DNA of 64,000 bases from Enterobacter mori LMG 25706 (GTDB lineage: Bacteria; Pseudomonadota; Gammaproteobacteria; Enterobacterales; Enterobacteriaceae): the NCBI RefSeq assembly GCF_000211415.1, contig NZ_GL890777.1:19538-83537 (forward strand). The letters run 5' to 3'. The notes below the pieces were generated by a model that made no database searches, was not told the origin of the DNA, and saw only the letters and a list, made by a program, of their open reading frames with translations. Both the position numbers and the translations under genes were made by a program. Shown in pieces: positions 18,851 to 26,924 of this stretch (position 1 is its first letter; each line of letters opens with the position of its first letter).

Positions 18851-20019
18851 CAGAAATGGGATCAGCAAAACGCAAAGTAGCGGTATTCACAGGTACGCGT
18901 GCTGAATATGGCTTACTCTACTGGCTATTGAAAGATATCCAGGAGGACAACGAGCTGGAGCTTCAGCTACTCGTGAGTGGTATGCATCTCTCACCCGAGT
19001 TTGGAAATACCTGGCAGCAGATCGAGAAAGATGGATTTTTGATTGATGAAAAGATCGAAATTCTACTTTCTTCAGATACACCAGTAGGTACTGCGAAAAG
19101 TATGGGACTTGGGGTGTTGGGTTTTGCTGATGCTTTGAACAGATTAAAACCTGATGTTTTGGTCATACTCGGGGATCGTTTTGAAGCGCTTGCCGCAGCA
19201 CAAACGGCCATGATCCTTCGCATTCCCATCGTGCACCTGCATGGTGGCGAAATTACTGAAGGTGCTTATGATGATGCGATCCGACATGCGATAACAAAAC
19301 TAAGCTATTTACATGGGACCTCAACAGAGGTGTACCGGAATCGCGTTATACAGCTTGGTGAACATCCATCGCGTGTTGTTAACGTTGGTGCAATAGGGCT
19401 GGATCATCTTAAACGTGGGCATTTTATGTCCGTAGATGAATTAGGCCTGTCACTGAAATTTCCGCTTAAAAAGCCATTCTTGTTGGTGACATATCACCCT
19501 GTTACGCTGGGTAAAGAACCAGCAGAAGCGAGTTTTAATGCGTTATTAGCTGCACTTGATGAGTTCCCAGACCATCAGATCATCTTGACCTATCCCAATG
19601 CGGATGACGGTGGGAGAAAGATCATTCCATTGCTTGAAGCCTACGCGACTAAACAACCTGAGCGTGTGCTTGCGATTCCCTCGCTGGGTCAGGTGCGTTA
19701 TCTAAGTGCCGTGAAGCACGCTGCTGCTGTGGTGGGTAACTCCTCCAGCGGCATTATTGAAGTTCCTGCATTTGACGTTCCTACTGTAAACATCGGTGAC
19801 AGGCCAAAAGGTCGACTGGCTGCCCTTAGTGTGTTGAATTGTACTGCGACGACAGAATCGATAACCCAAGCTTTACATGTTGCAGTGTCGCGCAGTTACA
19901 AAAATCGCGATGAAGACATTGTGAATCCATATGGCCAGGGGAATGCAAGTTCAAAAATCATTGAAATGATAAAGTCCATGCATTTTGTTCCCGGTAAGAC
20001 CTTTTACGATATTAAGTGA
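18847..20019 (+). CDS. legG: Hydrolysing nucleotide-sugar 2-epimerase, NeuC/LegG type
   Basis: This 390-residue enzyme inverts C2 and releases the nucleotide, giving 2,4-diacetamido-2,4,6-trideoxymannose, the substrate for the NeuB homologue. Typical NeuC/WecB-like motifs are GTRAEYGLLYWLL near residue 16, LGDRFEALAAAQ near residue 106, HLHGGEITEGAYDD near residue 127 (the NeuC form), and GNSSSGIIEVPAF near residue 298. A NeuC-type epimerase rather than a PseG-type nucleotidase is the main argument for legionaminic over pseudaminic acid. The start ATG overlaps the legC stop. Confidence 0.88.
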   Translation: MTEMGSAKRKVAVFTGTRAEYGLLYWLLKDIQEDNELELQLLVSGMHLSPEFGNTWQQIEKDGFLIDEKIEILLSSDTPVGTAKSMGLGVLGFADALNRLKPDVLVILGDRFEALAAAQTAMILRIPIVHLHGGEITEGAYDDAIRHAITKLSYLHGTSTEVYRNRVIQLGEHPSRVVNVGAIGLDHLKRGHFMSVDELGLSLKFPLKKPFLLVTYHPVTLGKEPAEASFNALLAALDEFPDHQIILTYPNADDGGRKIIPLLEAYATKQPERVLAIPSLGQVRYLSAVKHAAAVVGNSSSGIIEVPAFDVPTVNIGDRPKGRLAALSVLNCTATTESITQALHVAVSRSYKNRDEDIVNPYGQGNASSKIIEMIKSMHFVPGKTFYDIK

Positions 20020-20025
20020 AACTCT

Positions 20026-21099
20026 ATGACGCTTATCATTGCTGAAGCCGGTGTTAATCACAACGGCAACGAAAAACTGGCTTTTGAACTTGTTGATGCT
20101 GCTTACAAGGCCGGGGCTGATATTGTTAAATTCCAGACATTTAAAGCGAAGAACCTTGTGACTGAACAGGCGAAGCAGGCCGATTATCAGGTTGCGAATA
20201 CTCAACGGCAGGAATCGCAGCTAGACATGTTGAGCCGCCTTGAGTTGTCCTGGGAAACGCATCATGCATTGATTAAGCATTGTAACGAATTGGGAATAGA
20301 ATTTCTCTCTACGGCCTTTGACTCAGAAAGCCTGAATTTTTTGGTCAATGAACTGGGGATCAAACGCTTAAAATTACCTTCTGGTGAACTCACCAATGCC
20401 CCTCTGGTGCTTGAGCATGCCAGGACTGGTTGTGACATTATCGTATCAACGGGTATGGCCACCCTTTCTGAAATAGAAGCTGCATTGGGCGTGATCGCTT
20501 TTGGGTATACCTGTTCAGAGGGTGTTGTACCTTGTACCACCGCCTTTGAAAGTGCATATGCAAGCCTCGAAGGACAGAAGGCTCTGAAAGAAAAGGTAAC
20601 TATCCTTCACTGCACAACTGAATATCCTGCGCCAATGAACGAGATTAACCTTAGGGCAATGGATTCCTTAAGAGAAGCGTTCGACCTGCCTGCTGGTTAT
20701 TCCGATCACAGTGAAGGTATAACTATTCCTATCGCAGCAGTTGCACGAGGTGCGGTGATCGTTGAGAAACATTTCACCTTAGACAAAAACATGGAAGGTC
20801 CTGATCATAAAGCCTCACTGGAGCCTGACGAGTTGGCAGCAATGGTGAAAGCTATCCGGCAGATTGAAGTTGCGTTAGGAAACAAAGTTAAAAAACCAAC
20901 TGTTTCAGAAATAAAAAACAAGTCGGTTGCAAGAAAAAGTCTGGTAGCCGCAAAGAAGATCAGTGCGGGAGAACCTTTCACATCATCGAATATTACGATC
21001 AAAAGACCTGGAAACGGTATGTCGCCTTATAGCTACTGGGATATGCTGGAGAAATTATCGACAAAAGAGTATTTACCGGGAGACTTGATTATTGAATAA
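20026..21099 (+). CDS. legI: Nonulosonic acid synthase, NeuB/LegI type
   Basis: This 357-residue sialic acid synthase family enzyme condenses phosphoenolpyruvate with the 6-deoxy-diacetamido hexose to make legionaminic acid. The N-terminal TIM barrel starts LIIAEAGVNHNGNEKLA and holds VKFQTFKAKNL near residue 45 and YSDHSEGI near residue 225. A C-terminal SAF (antifreeze-like) domain follows from about residue 290 (RKSLVAAKKISAGEPFT). It could act on N-acetylmannosamine (making Neu5Ac), but legB, legC and the ptmE homologue would then have no role. Confidence 0.9.
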   Translation: MTLIIAEAGVNHNGNEKLAFELVDAAYKAGADIVKFQTFKAKNLVTEQAKQADYQVANTQRQESQLDMLSRLELSWETHHALIKHCNELGIEFLSTAFDSESLNFLVNELGIKRLKLPSGELTNAPLVLEHARTGCDIIVSTGMATLSEIEAALGVIAFGYTCSEGVVPCTTAFESAYASLEGQKALKEKVTILHCTTEYPAPMNEINLRAMDSLREAFDLPAGYSDHSEGITIPIAAVARGAVIVEKHFTLDKNMEGPDHKASLEPDELAAMVKAIRQIEVALGNKVKKPTVSEIKNKSVARKSLVAAKKISAGEPFTSSNITIKRPGNGMSPYSYWDMLEKLSTKEYLPGDLIIE

Positions 21100-21727
21100 C
21101 AAACCTGTCGTTCTAATAGGCGGTGGTGGGCATGCCAGTGTACTTCTTGATATTCTGCATTCAAATAAGCGTGATGTTATTGCCGTCGTGAGCCCACAGG
21201 ACGTTTCAGAACGGTCGATTTTTTCAGGATTGAAAATACTACACTCAGATGACGATATCTTCCATTACTCAAGTGAAGACATCGAATTAGCTAACGGCAT
21301 TGGTTTGATTCCGCGATCATCACTCAGAAAGAATGTCTCAGAATTCTATGTTTCTCATGGATACCGGTTTGCAAGCATTATTGCGCCAGATGCATTAATA
21401 TCAACACACGCCATCCTCACTGATGGCGTGCAGATTCTTTCCGGAGCGATAGTAAACGCAGGGACTACTATAGGTTGTCATTCAATCATTAATACCCGAG
21501 CAGTTATTGAGCACGATTGTCATTTAGGTGATTACTGTTTTATTGGTCCTGGAGCGGTGCTATGTGGTCAAGTAAACACCGGTGAATCAGTATTTGTTGG
21601 AGCGGGTTCCACAATAGTTCCAGGAATGAAACTAGGAAGTAACTCTATAGTGGGTGCAGGTGCCCTATTGGTACAGTCATTAGAAAATGGACAAGTTTGT
21701 TATCCGGCAAGATCGGTAATCAAATAA
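21092..21727 (+). CDS. legH: Sugar N-acetyltransferase, NeuD/LegH type
   Basis: This 211-residue PglD/NeuD-like acetyltransferase has an N-terminal Rossmann-like domain (VLIGGGGHASVLLDIL near residues 7-22) and a left-handed beta-helix of hexapeptide repeats (about 95-205). In this context it most likely acetylates the 4-amino sugar made by LegC. O-acetylation of the finished acid, as NeuD does in some sialic clusters, is the alternative. It starts with TTG at 21092, eight bases before the end of the upstream synthase. No ATG or GTG fits the family N-terminus, and a GGGAG site nine bases upstream supports the TTG. Confidence 0.82.
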   Translation: MNNKPVVLIGGGGHASVLLDILHSNKRDVIAVVSPQDVSERSIFSGLKILHSDDDIFHYSSEDIELANGIGLIPRSSLRKNVSEFYVSHGYRFASIIAPDALISTHAILTDGVQILSGAIVNAGTTIGCHSIINTRAVIEHDCHLGDYCFIGPGAVLCGQVNTGESVFVGAGSTIVPGMKLGSNSIVGAGALLVQSLENGQVCYPARSVIK

Positions 21728-21747
21728 TGTCTTACAAAAGGTAATTC

Positions 21748-22806
21748 ATGATGCAGCATTGGAAAAATGTGCTGATCCGACCGGACAGTACACTGCGTGA
21801 AGCTCTAGAAATTATTAACCGTGAGGCTCTACGCGTCGCATTAGTTATTGATGATAATAACTACCTGTTAGGCGTTATCACTGATGGTGACATCAGAAGA
21901 GGACTACTGAATAATCTGGTTCTTTCAGCAAAAGCTGAGTTGGTAATGAATACTCAGCCTGTTACAGCGGCAAGTAACGTTTCTTCTGCTGAATTAAATT
22001 CAATGATGAAAGCAAAAGGAATTTTGTCTATACCCATTCTTGATGATGGGAAAGTTGTTGGTCTGGAAACTATCCAGTCAGTAAATGACAAGAAAAAATA
22101 TCCAAACCCTGTCTTTATTATGGCCGGTGGTTTTGGAACAAGGTTAAAACCTTTAACTGATACCTGCCCAAAACCTATGCTGTGTATAGGCGGGAAGCCA
22201 ATATTAGAAACTGTTATTCGTAGTTTTGTTAAGGCAGGCTTCAATAATTTCTATATTTCTACGCACTATATGCCTGAAACCATCAAAGAACATTTTGGCG
22301 ATGGTGAACGTTTTGATTCCAAAATTAATTATGTCTATGAGGAAAACCCTTTAGGTACAGGTGGTGCTTTAGGTTTGCTGCCTGAGGATTTATCTAATGA
22401 TCATCCTTTAATTATGATTAATGGGGACGTCTTGACCAATGTCGATTATGAGCGTTTGATCAAATTTCACATTGAAAGCAAAGCGGATGCAACAATGTGT
22501 GTACGAGAATACGACTACCAAATTCCTTATGGTGTTATCAAAGGAGAAGGTAATAAAATCGTATCGATGGAAGAGAAACCTGTACAAAGATTTTTTGTCA
22601 ATGCAGGTATTTATGTCGTTTCACCAAACATTTTTAAAGCCGTTCCGAAAAATCATCGTGTTGATATGCCAACTCTACTTGAACAGCATATGGCTAATAA
22701 CAAAAACATTCTTATGTTCCCAATACATGAGTACTGGCTGGATATCGGACGAATGGATGATTTCAAAAAAGCTCAGGTTGATTACTTTACCTTAGGTTTA
22801 GATTGA
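21748..22806 (+). CDS. ptmE: Sugar-1-phosphate nucleotidyltransferase with CBS pair, PtmE type
   Basis: This 352-residue two-part protein has an N-terminal CBS-domain pair (about 1-115, with VIDDNNYLLGVITDGDIRRG) and a C-terminal nucleotidyltransferase domain beginning FIMAGGFGTRLKPLTD near residue 125. The same architecture occurs in Campylobacter PtmE, a glucosamine-1-phosphate guanylyltransferase that supplies the GDP-sugar entry to legionaminic acid. That function is inferred here from architecture and neighbours. Two adjacent ATGs (21748, 21751) are possible starts. The stop codon shares one base with the next start. Confidence 0.78.
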   Translation: MMQHWKNVLIRPDSTLREALEIINREALRVALVIDDNNYLLGVITDGDIRRGLLNNLVLSAKAELVMNTQPVTAASNVSSAELNSMMKAKGILSIPILDDGKVVGLETIQSVNDKKKYPNPVFIMAGGFGTRLKPLTDTCPKPMLCIGGKPILETVIRSFVKAGFNNFYISTHYMPETIKEHFGDGERFDSKINYVYEENPLGTGGALGLLPEDLSNDHPLIMINGDVLTNVDYERLIKFHIESKADATMCVREYDYQIPYGVIKGEGNKIVSMEEKPVQRFFVNAGIYVVSPNIFKAVPKNHRVDMPTLLEQHMANNKNILMFPIHEYWLDIGRMDDFKKAQVDYFTLGLD

Positions 22807-23768
22807 TGAAAGCAGCAGCAGTCATAGGATTAGGTAATATTGCAGACAGGCATCGTCGTAATCTTAAAACACTTTATCCAGGCATTAAAGTTTATGCGAT
22901 GTCTGCTTCTGGCCGTAAAGTTCAGGATGGAATAGATAATTGCGATCAGGTTGTAAATACTTTACCTGAACTCTTAAACGCTGTAGATATGGCAATCATT
23001 GCATCACCCGCAACCCTGCATGCTGAGCACGCCATACCCTTTATCAAAGCAGGCGTACCTGTTTTAATTGAAAAACCCGTTACAGTCTCGCTCCCTGACG
23101 CAGAAGCATTGCTGGATGCTGCAACTCGTTTTAACACCGTCGTTGCTGTTGGATATTGTTTGCGATATCTACCCTCTGCACTTTCAGTAAAAAAGGTATT
23201 AGAAGAGAAAAAAGCGGGCACGATTTTCAATGCATTTGTTGAGATAGGACAGTATCTGCCAGACTGGCGCGCGAGAAAAAACTATAAAGACAGCGTCTCA
23301 GCGAGTAAAGCCCTGGGGGGGGGAGCACTCCTCGAGTTAAGCCATGAATTCGATTACACGCGTTGGCTTTTCGGTGAGTTAGATGTTATTCATGCTTCAG
23401 TTCGTAATTGTGGTGTATTAGATATTGATGCCGAAGAAATTGCTGATATTGTTACCATCTCAAAAGATAACGTGATTATCAATATTCACCTTGATTTCCT
23501 GCAAAGAAAAGCATTTAGAAAGTGTAATTTGTTAGGCACGAATGGCCGTATTGAATGGGATCTGATTAACAATCAAGTCAAAATAATTAACAAATCAGAT
23601 GAGTGCCTAGTATATAATGAGCCTCAATATGATAAAAATAAAATGTATTTGGATATGCTAAAGGACTTTGAAAATTATATGCATGGACGTGATAATCAAT
23701 GCATCACTTTGACAGATGCAATTAAAACGTTAGCATTGATTAATAATATTAAAGGAACGGCAGAATAG
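22806..23768 (+). CDS. Gfo/Idh/MocA-family oxidoreductase (PtmF-position gene)
   Basis: This is a 320-residue NAD(P)-dependent sugar oxidoreductase with AAVIGLGNIADRHRRNL at the N-terminus (Rossmann GxGxxA form), the EKPVTVSL segment near residue 94 containing the family EKP motif, and GGGALLELSHEFDYTRWL near residue 169 with the catalytic-type histidine and aspartate. The ATG at 22806 overlaps the ptmE stop by one base. It occupies the same place as the oxidoreductase between PtmE and the CMP-transferase in Campylobacter legionaminic clusters as recalled. Its substrate is not known from sequence. A redox step on a sugar precursor, or C-8 epimerisation together with the SDR at 24473, are possibilities. 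Confidence 0.75.
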   Translation: MKAAAVIGLGNIADRHRRNLKTLYPGIKVYAMSASGRKVQDGIDNCDQVVNTLPELLNAVDMAIIASPATLHAEHAIPFIKAGVPVLIEKPVTVSLPDAEALLDAATRFNTVVAVGYCLRYLPSALSVKKVLEEKKAGTIFNAFVEIGQYLPDWRARKNYKDSVSASKALGGGALLELSHEFDYTRWLFGELDVIHASVRNCGVLDIDAEEIADIVTISKDNVIINIHLDFLQRKAFRKCNLLGTNGRIEWDLINNQVKIINKSDECLVYNEPQYDKNKMYLDMLKDFENYMHGRDNQCITLTDAIKTLALINNIKGTAE

Positions 23769-23769
23769 A

Positions 23770-24489
23770 ATGAAAAATTATGCATTTATATTCGCTCGTG
23801 GTGGTTCTAAAGGACTTCCTGGTAAAAATGTTAAAGAGTTATTAGGTAAACCACTGTTACATTATGCACTCGATATTGCTCAACAGTCTCCATCAATCGA
23901 TAAGGTATTCGTTTCAACAGATGATGCTGAGATAAAAGAAAAAGCATTAGAATTAAAAGACGTCGTTGTCATTGACAGGCCTGATGATCTGTCTGGAGAC
24001 AAAAGTCCGGAATGGTTTGCATGGCGACACGCAATTGGCTGGGTAACAGAGCATTATGGAGAATTTGATCAATTCATCAGTCTTCCTGCGACAAGTCCCC
24101 TGCGTGAAGTGCAGGATGTAGAATGCGCCATTGCAAAACGTGTTCAAACGAAGGCTGATATCTGTATTGCCGTAACACCAGCATCACGCAGTCCCTATTT
24201 TAATATGGTTAAGATTAACCGAGAAGGCATGAACCAACTGGTGATAAGCCCTGAGGGTGATGTCAGTAGACGTCAGGATTGTCCCGATGTGTTTGATATC
24301 ACTACAGTAGTTTATGTTTCAACACCAGAATTCATCCTCAATAATGTTGGGTTATTCTCTGGGACGGTTACTTCGATAGAAGTACCCAAAGAAAGAGCTG
24401 TAGATATAGATGATATTTATGATTTTTATATGGCTGAAACAATTCTGAAAAGAAAAAAGAGATCCACTAAAAATGTTACTAGAAAATAA
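23770..24489 (+). CDS. legF: CMP-nonulosonate cytidylyltransferase, NeuA/LegF type
   Basis: This 239-residue enzyme activates the nine-carbon acid with CTP, giving the CMP-sugar donor. FARGGSKGLPGKNVKEL near residues 8-24 is the signature of CMP-sialate synthetases. SLPATSPLRE near residue 98 and RRQDCPDVFDITTVVYV near residue 165 are further conserved stretches. It lies one base after the oxidoreductase and overlaps the following SDR gene by 17 bases. Preference for legionaminic over N-acetylneuraminic acid is inferred from the pathway genes around it. Confidence 0.86.
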   Translation: MKNYAFIFARGGSKGLPGKNVKELLGKPLLHYALDIAQQSPSIDKVFVSTDDAEIKEKALELKDVVVIDRPDDLSGDKSPEWFAWRHAIGWVTEHYGEFDQFISLPATSPLREVQDVECAIAKRVQTKADICIAVTPASRSPYFNMVKINREGMNQLVISPEGDVSRRQDCPDVFDITTVVYVSTPEFILNNVGLFSGTVTSIEVPKERAVDIDDIYDFYMAETILKRKKRSTKNVTRK

Positions 24490-25240
24490 AAAGATTATTG
24501 TTTTGGGTGCTGGTGGGCTTTTAGGAGCTTGTTTAACGAAAGCATGTATTGAAAATGGAGCTAAGGTCATTGCTGTTGATCTTGATATCAATCATATTAA
24601 GAGCAAATTACAGGCCCAGGGCGTAGTAACCTCTTCTGATGCCGATATCACTTATGCTGAAGTAGATGTGACTAATGAACAGTCTGTCATGGACTTTTTT
24701 AACAGCCTCGTAAATATTGACGGAATTGTCAATGCTACCTATCCAAGAAATAAATCGTATGGTAGCAAATTATTTGATGTTAGTCTTGCTAGTTTCAACG
24801 AAAACTTATCTTTGCATTTGGGCAGTTCATTTTTAATTAGTCAGCAAGCCGCAAAATTATTCTTGCGTCTAAAATCCCCGCTGTCTATGGTCAATATATC
24901 TTCAATATATGGTGTTATTGCCCCTAAGTTTGGTATTTACGATAATACACAAATGACAATGCCGGTAGAATATGCTGCGATAAAATCAGCATTATTGCAT
25001 TTGAATAAATATATAGTTACCTATGTTAATGATAGTGGATTCAGAATTAACTCTGTTAGTCCTGGTGGGATTTTTGACAACCAGCCAGCAGCATTTTGTG
25101 AAGCATATAGAAAGAATACTCACGGAGCGGGGATGCTGGATGTAACTGAAATGACAGGATCAATTGTTTTTCTTCTTTCAGAACAATCAAGATATGTCAC
25201 AGGTCAAAATATTATAGTTGATGATGGCTTTTCACTCTAA
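24473..25240 (+). CDS. Short-chain dehydrogenase (PtmA-like)
   Basis: This is a 255-residue classical SDR. IIVLGAGGLLGACLTKA near residue 8 is the cofactor-binding motif, NISSIYG near residue 140 holds the catalytic serine, YAAIK near residue 163 is YxxxK, and the C-terminus GQNIIVDDGFSL is typical of the family. It overlaps the cytidylyltransferase gene by 17 bases and ends the nonulosonate block. Campylobacter PtmA, also an SDR next to the CMP-transferase gene, is the nearest recalled analogue. The exact reaction is unresolved; see the finding on the oxidoreductase pair. Confidence 0.76.
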   Translation: MLLENKKIIVLGAGGLLGACLTKACIENGAKVIAVDLDINHIKSKLQAQGVVTSSDADITYAEVDVTNEQSVMDFFNSLVNIDGIVNATYPRNKSYGSKLFDVSLASFNENLSLHLGSSFLISQQAAKLFLRLKSPLSMVNISSIYGVIAPKFGIYDNTQMTMPVEYAAIKSALLHLNKYIVTYVNDSGFRINSVSPGGIFDNQPAAFCEAYRKNTHGAGMLDVTEMTGSIVFLLSEQSRYVTGQNIIVDDGFSL

Positions 25241-25334
25241 CAATATTCATGTTTATACTAAATAGTGAGTCTGTTTACTTCATCTGCTTTTAATTCTGTT
25301 CTATATATAGAAAGTACAGGGGTGGTTAAATTTA
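25241..25334 (+). other. AT-rich gap inside the O-antigen operon
   Basis: This 94-base stretch is the largest untranslated break between legB and wzy. It contains TA-rich segments (for example tatatatag near 25303) but no clear terminator or promoter pair. An AGGGGTGG ribosome binding site closes it. It marks the edge between the sugar synthesis block and the transferase/processing block. Confidence 0.5.
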
Positions 25335-26924
25335 ATGTTTTCTAAAATAAAAACGATTCTTCGCTATCTTATGCCCTATCAGCCAGATGTTATTGAAAAT
25401 AAGTTTGTGGAGTTGAACAGTAAATTATGGAAGGCAGAGCCATTAAAAACCCAGACTGATACCGATAATAAATCATTTTGTCTGGTTGAGGGCATTATTG
25501 CCTGCCCGGCCAGTATCATGGATAAAGCAAGGATAGCAAAGGCCATACAGCAAGAAACAGGCTCCGAACCAGTCGTTTTTGTTCGCGGCTTTAATATTGC
25601 AGGGAGTAATGTAAGTCACATATATCAATCCTTTAATATTAATCATTTCTATTGCTGGTGGCGTGGGTTCTTTCATCCGAAAGTCTTTATCCCAGCTATA
25701 GTTGCTACTTCGAAAATAATGTTAGGGGCCAGGTCTGGAGAGGCATTAATCAATTTGAACTACCGAGGTGTGGATATTGGGGATCTTATCTACGATACTT
25801 TAATTCGATTTCGACCAAACGAATACACGGTAAAAAAAATACAATTTAAGCATCTGAGATTGATTTTTAGATCTTTTTTGACATTTCATAATAATGAACT
25901 AATGTTGGCTAAATACAACCCAAAATACCTTGTGACAAGCCACAATGTGTATGCTGAATTTGGCATGCTACCACGTCAGATAAGACATCATAATGCTGGG
26001 GTTATATTCCTCAAGGATATTTATGCTTATAAGTGTTACGGTTCTCAAATTAATGTTAAAGAACACTTTCTTAAGCCAGATTATGAAGGGTTTTTACTGA
26101 ATCTTAAATCAAGCGAATACGTCAACAAGGCGCATAAATACTTTCATGATCGCCTTGAAGGCAATGTCGATCAAATAGATGTAAAAAATGCATTTAAAAA
26201 TAAAAAGAAATATAGCATAGAACAATTGAAAGCGATCTACCCAAGCATTGATACTGAAAAGAAAAATGTTGTTGTTATGTCCCATGCATTTTCAGATTCT
26301 CCACATGTTGGAGAGGGGCTACTATTCAATGACTATTATGATTTCCTTGAGAAAACATTAATTCGACTTAATAAAAATACTAATATCAATTGTTTTGTAA
26401 AAGCACATCCCAGTTCTTATATGTGGAATGAAAAAGGAGGTGTTGAGAGTTTGATTGAAGCTAATAAATTGGATCATATCCATATGATGCCGGTCGACTT
26501 GAATACCAATTCTATTGCAGATTTTGCCGATATTATCGTGACGGCGAAAGGGACTGCTGGTCTGGAATTTTCATGTCTAGGTATTCCCGCTGTAACTGCT
26601 GGAAAAGGATATTATGCTGGGTTCGGTATTACACTTGAACCTGAATCTGTGGAATTATATTATGATATTTTAGACTCGGTTTCGGATCTGACAAATCTTA
26701 GTGACGAAACTCGACAACGAGCCATGGTATTGCTTTATATGGTTTCTTTAAGCAGGAGACATTCTGCAATTCTGCCTAAACAGCACATCATGCCACATGA
26801 AAATTATAGTGACGTCTATCTTGATAAATACAAAGAAATCATTGCTAATATCGAAAGTGAAATCCCAATACGTGATGAATTCTATCAGGAGATTATTAAG
26901 GATGTGGTGAAAAATCATGTTTAA
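25335..26924 (+). CDS. Putative glycosyltransferase, candidate nonulosonic acid transferase
   Basis: This 529-residue protein has no close named relative that I recognise. The C-terminal half resembles GT-B enzymes of the capsule-polysaccharide group (KpsC/KpsS-like): VVVMSHAFSD near residue 315, VKAHPSSY near residue 355 with the His-Pro pair shared by that group and by bacterial sialyltransferases, and TAKGTAGLEFSCLGIPAV near residue 398, a Ser/Thr-Gly donor-site loop. There is no signal peptide or obvious membrane segment, so a cytoplasmic or peripheral enzyme is likely. It directly follows the CMP-sugar genes and overlaps wzx by eight bases. Transfer of the CMP-activated acid to the O-unit is inferred. 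Confidence 0.65.
   Translation: MFSKIKTILRYLMPYQPDVIENKFVELNSKLWKAEPLKTQTDTDNKSFCLVEGIIACPASIMDKARIAKAIQQETGSEPVVFVRGFNIAGSNVSHIYQSFNINHFYCWWRGFFHPKVFIPAIVATSKIMLGARSGEALINLNYRGVDIGDLIYDTLIRFRPNEYTVKKIQFKHLRLIFRSFLTFHNNELMLAKYNPKYLVTSHNVYAEFGMLPRQIRHHNAGVIFLKDIYAYKCYGSQINVKEHFLKPDYEGFLLNLKSSEYVNKAHKYFHDRLEGNVDQIDVKNAFKNKKKYSIEQLKAIYPSIDTEKKNVVVMSHAFSDSPHVGEGLLFNDYYDFLEKTLIRLNKNTNINCFVKAHPSSYMWNEKGGVESLIEANKLDHIHMMPVDLNTNSIADFADIIVTAKGTAGLEFSCLGIPAVTAGKGYYAGFGITLEPESVELYYDILDSVSDLTNLSDETRQRAMVLLYMVSLSRRHSAILPKQHIMPHENYSDVYLDKYKEIIANIESEIPIRDEFYQEIIKDVVKNHV

Noticed and set aside
18847..24489. neuC, neuB, neuD, neuA homologues read as N-acetylneuraminic acid (sialic acid) synthesis
   Set aside because: LegB- and LegC-like enzymes and a PtmE homologue in the same operon are not needed for Neu5Ac and point to a 6-deoxy diamino nonulosonic acid.
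16502..24489. Pseudaminic acid pathway
   Set aside because: The C2 step is a NeuC-type hydrolysing epimerase, not a PseG-type nucleotide sugar hydrolase, and the acetyltransferase is NeuD-like, not PseH-like.
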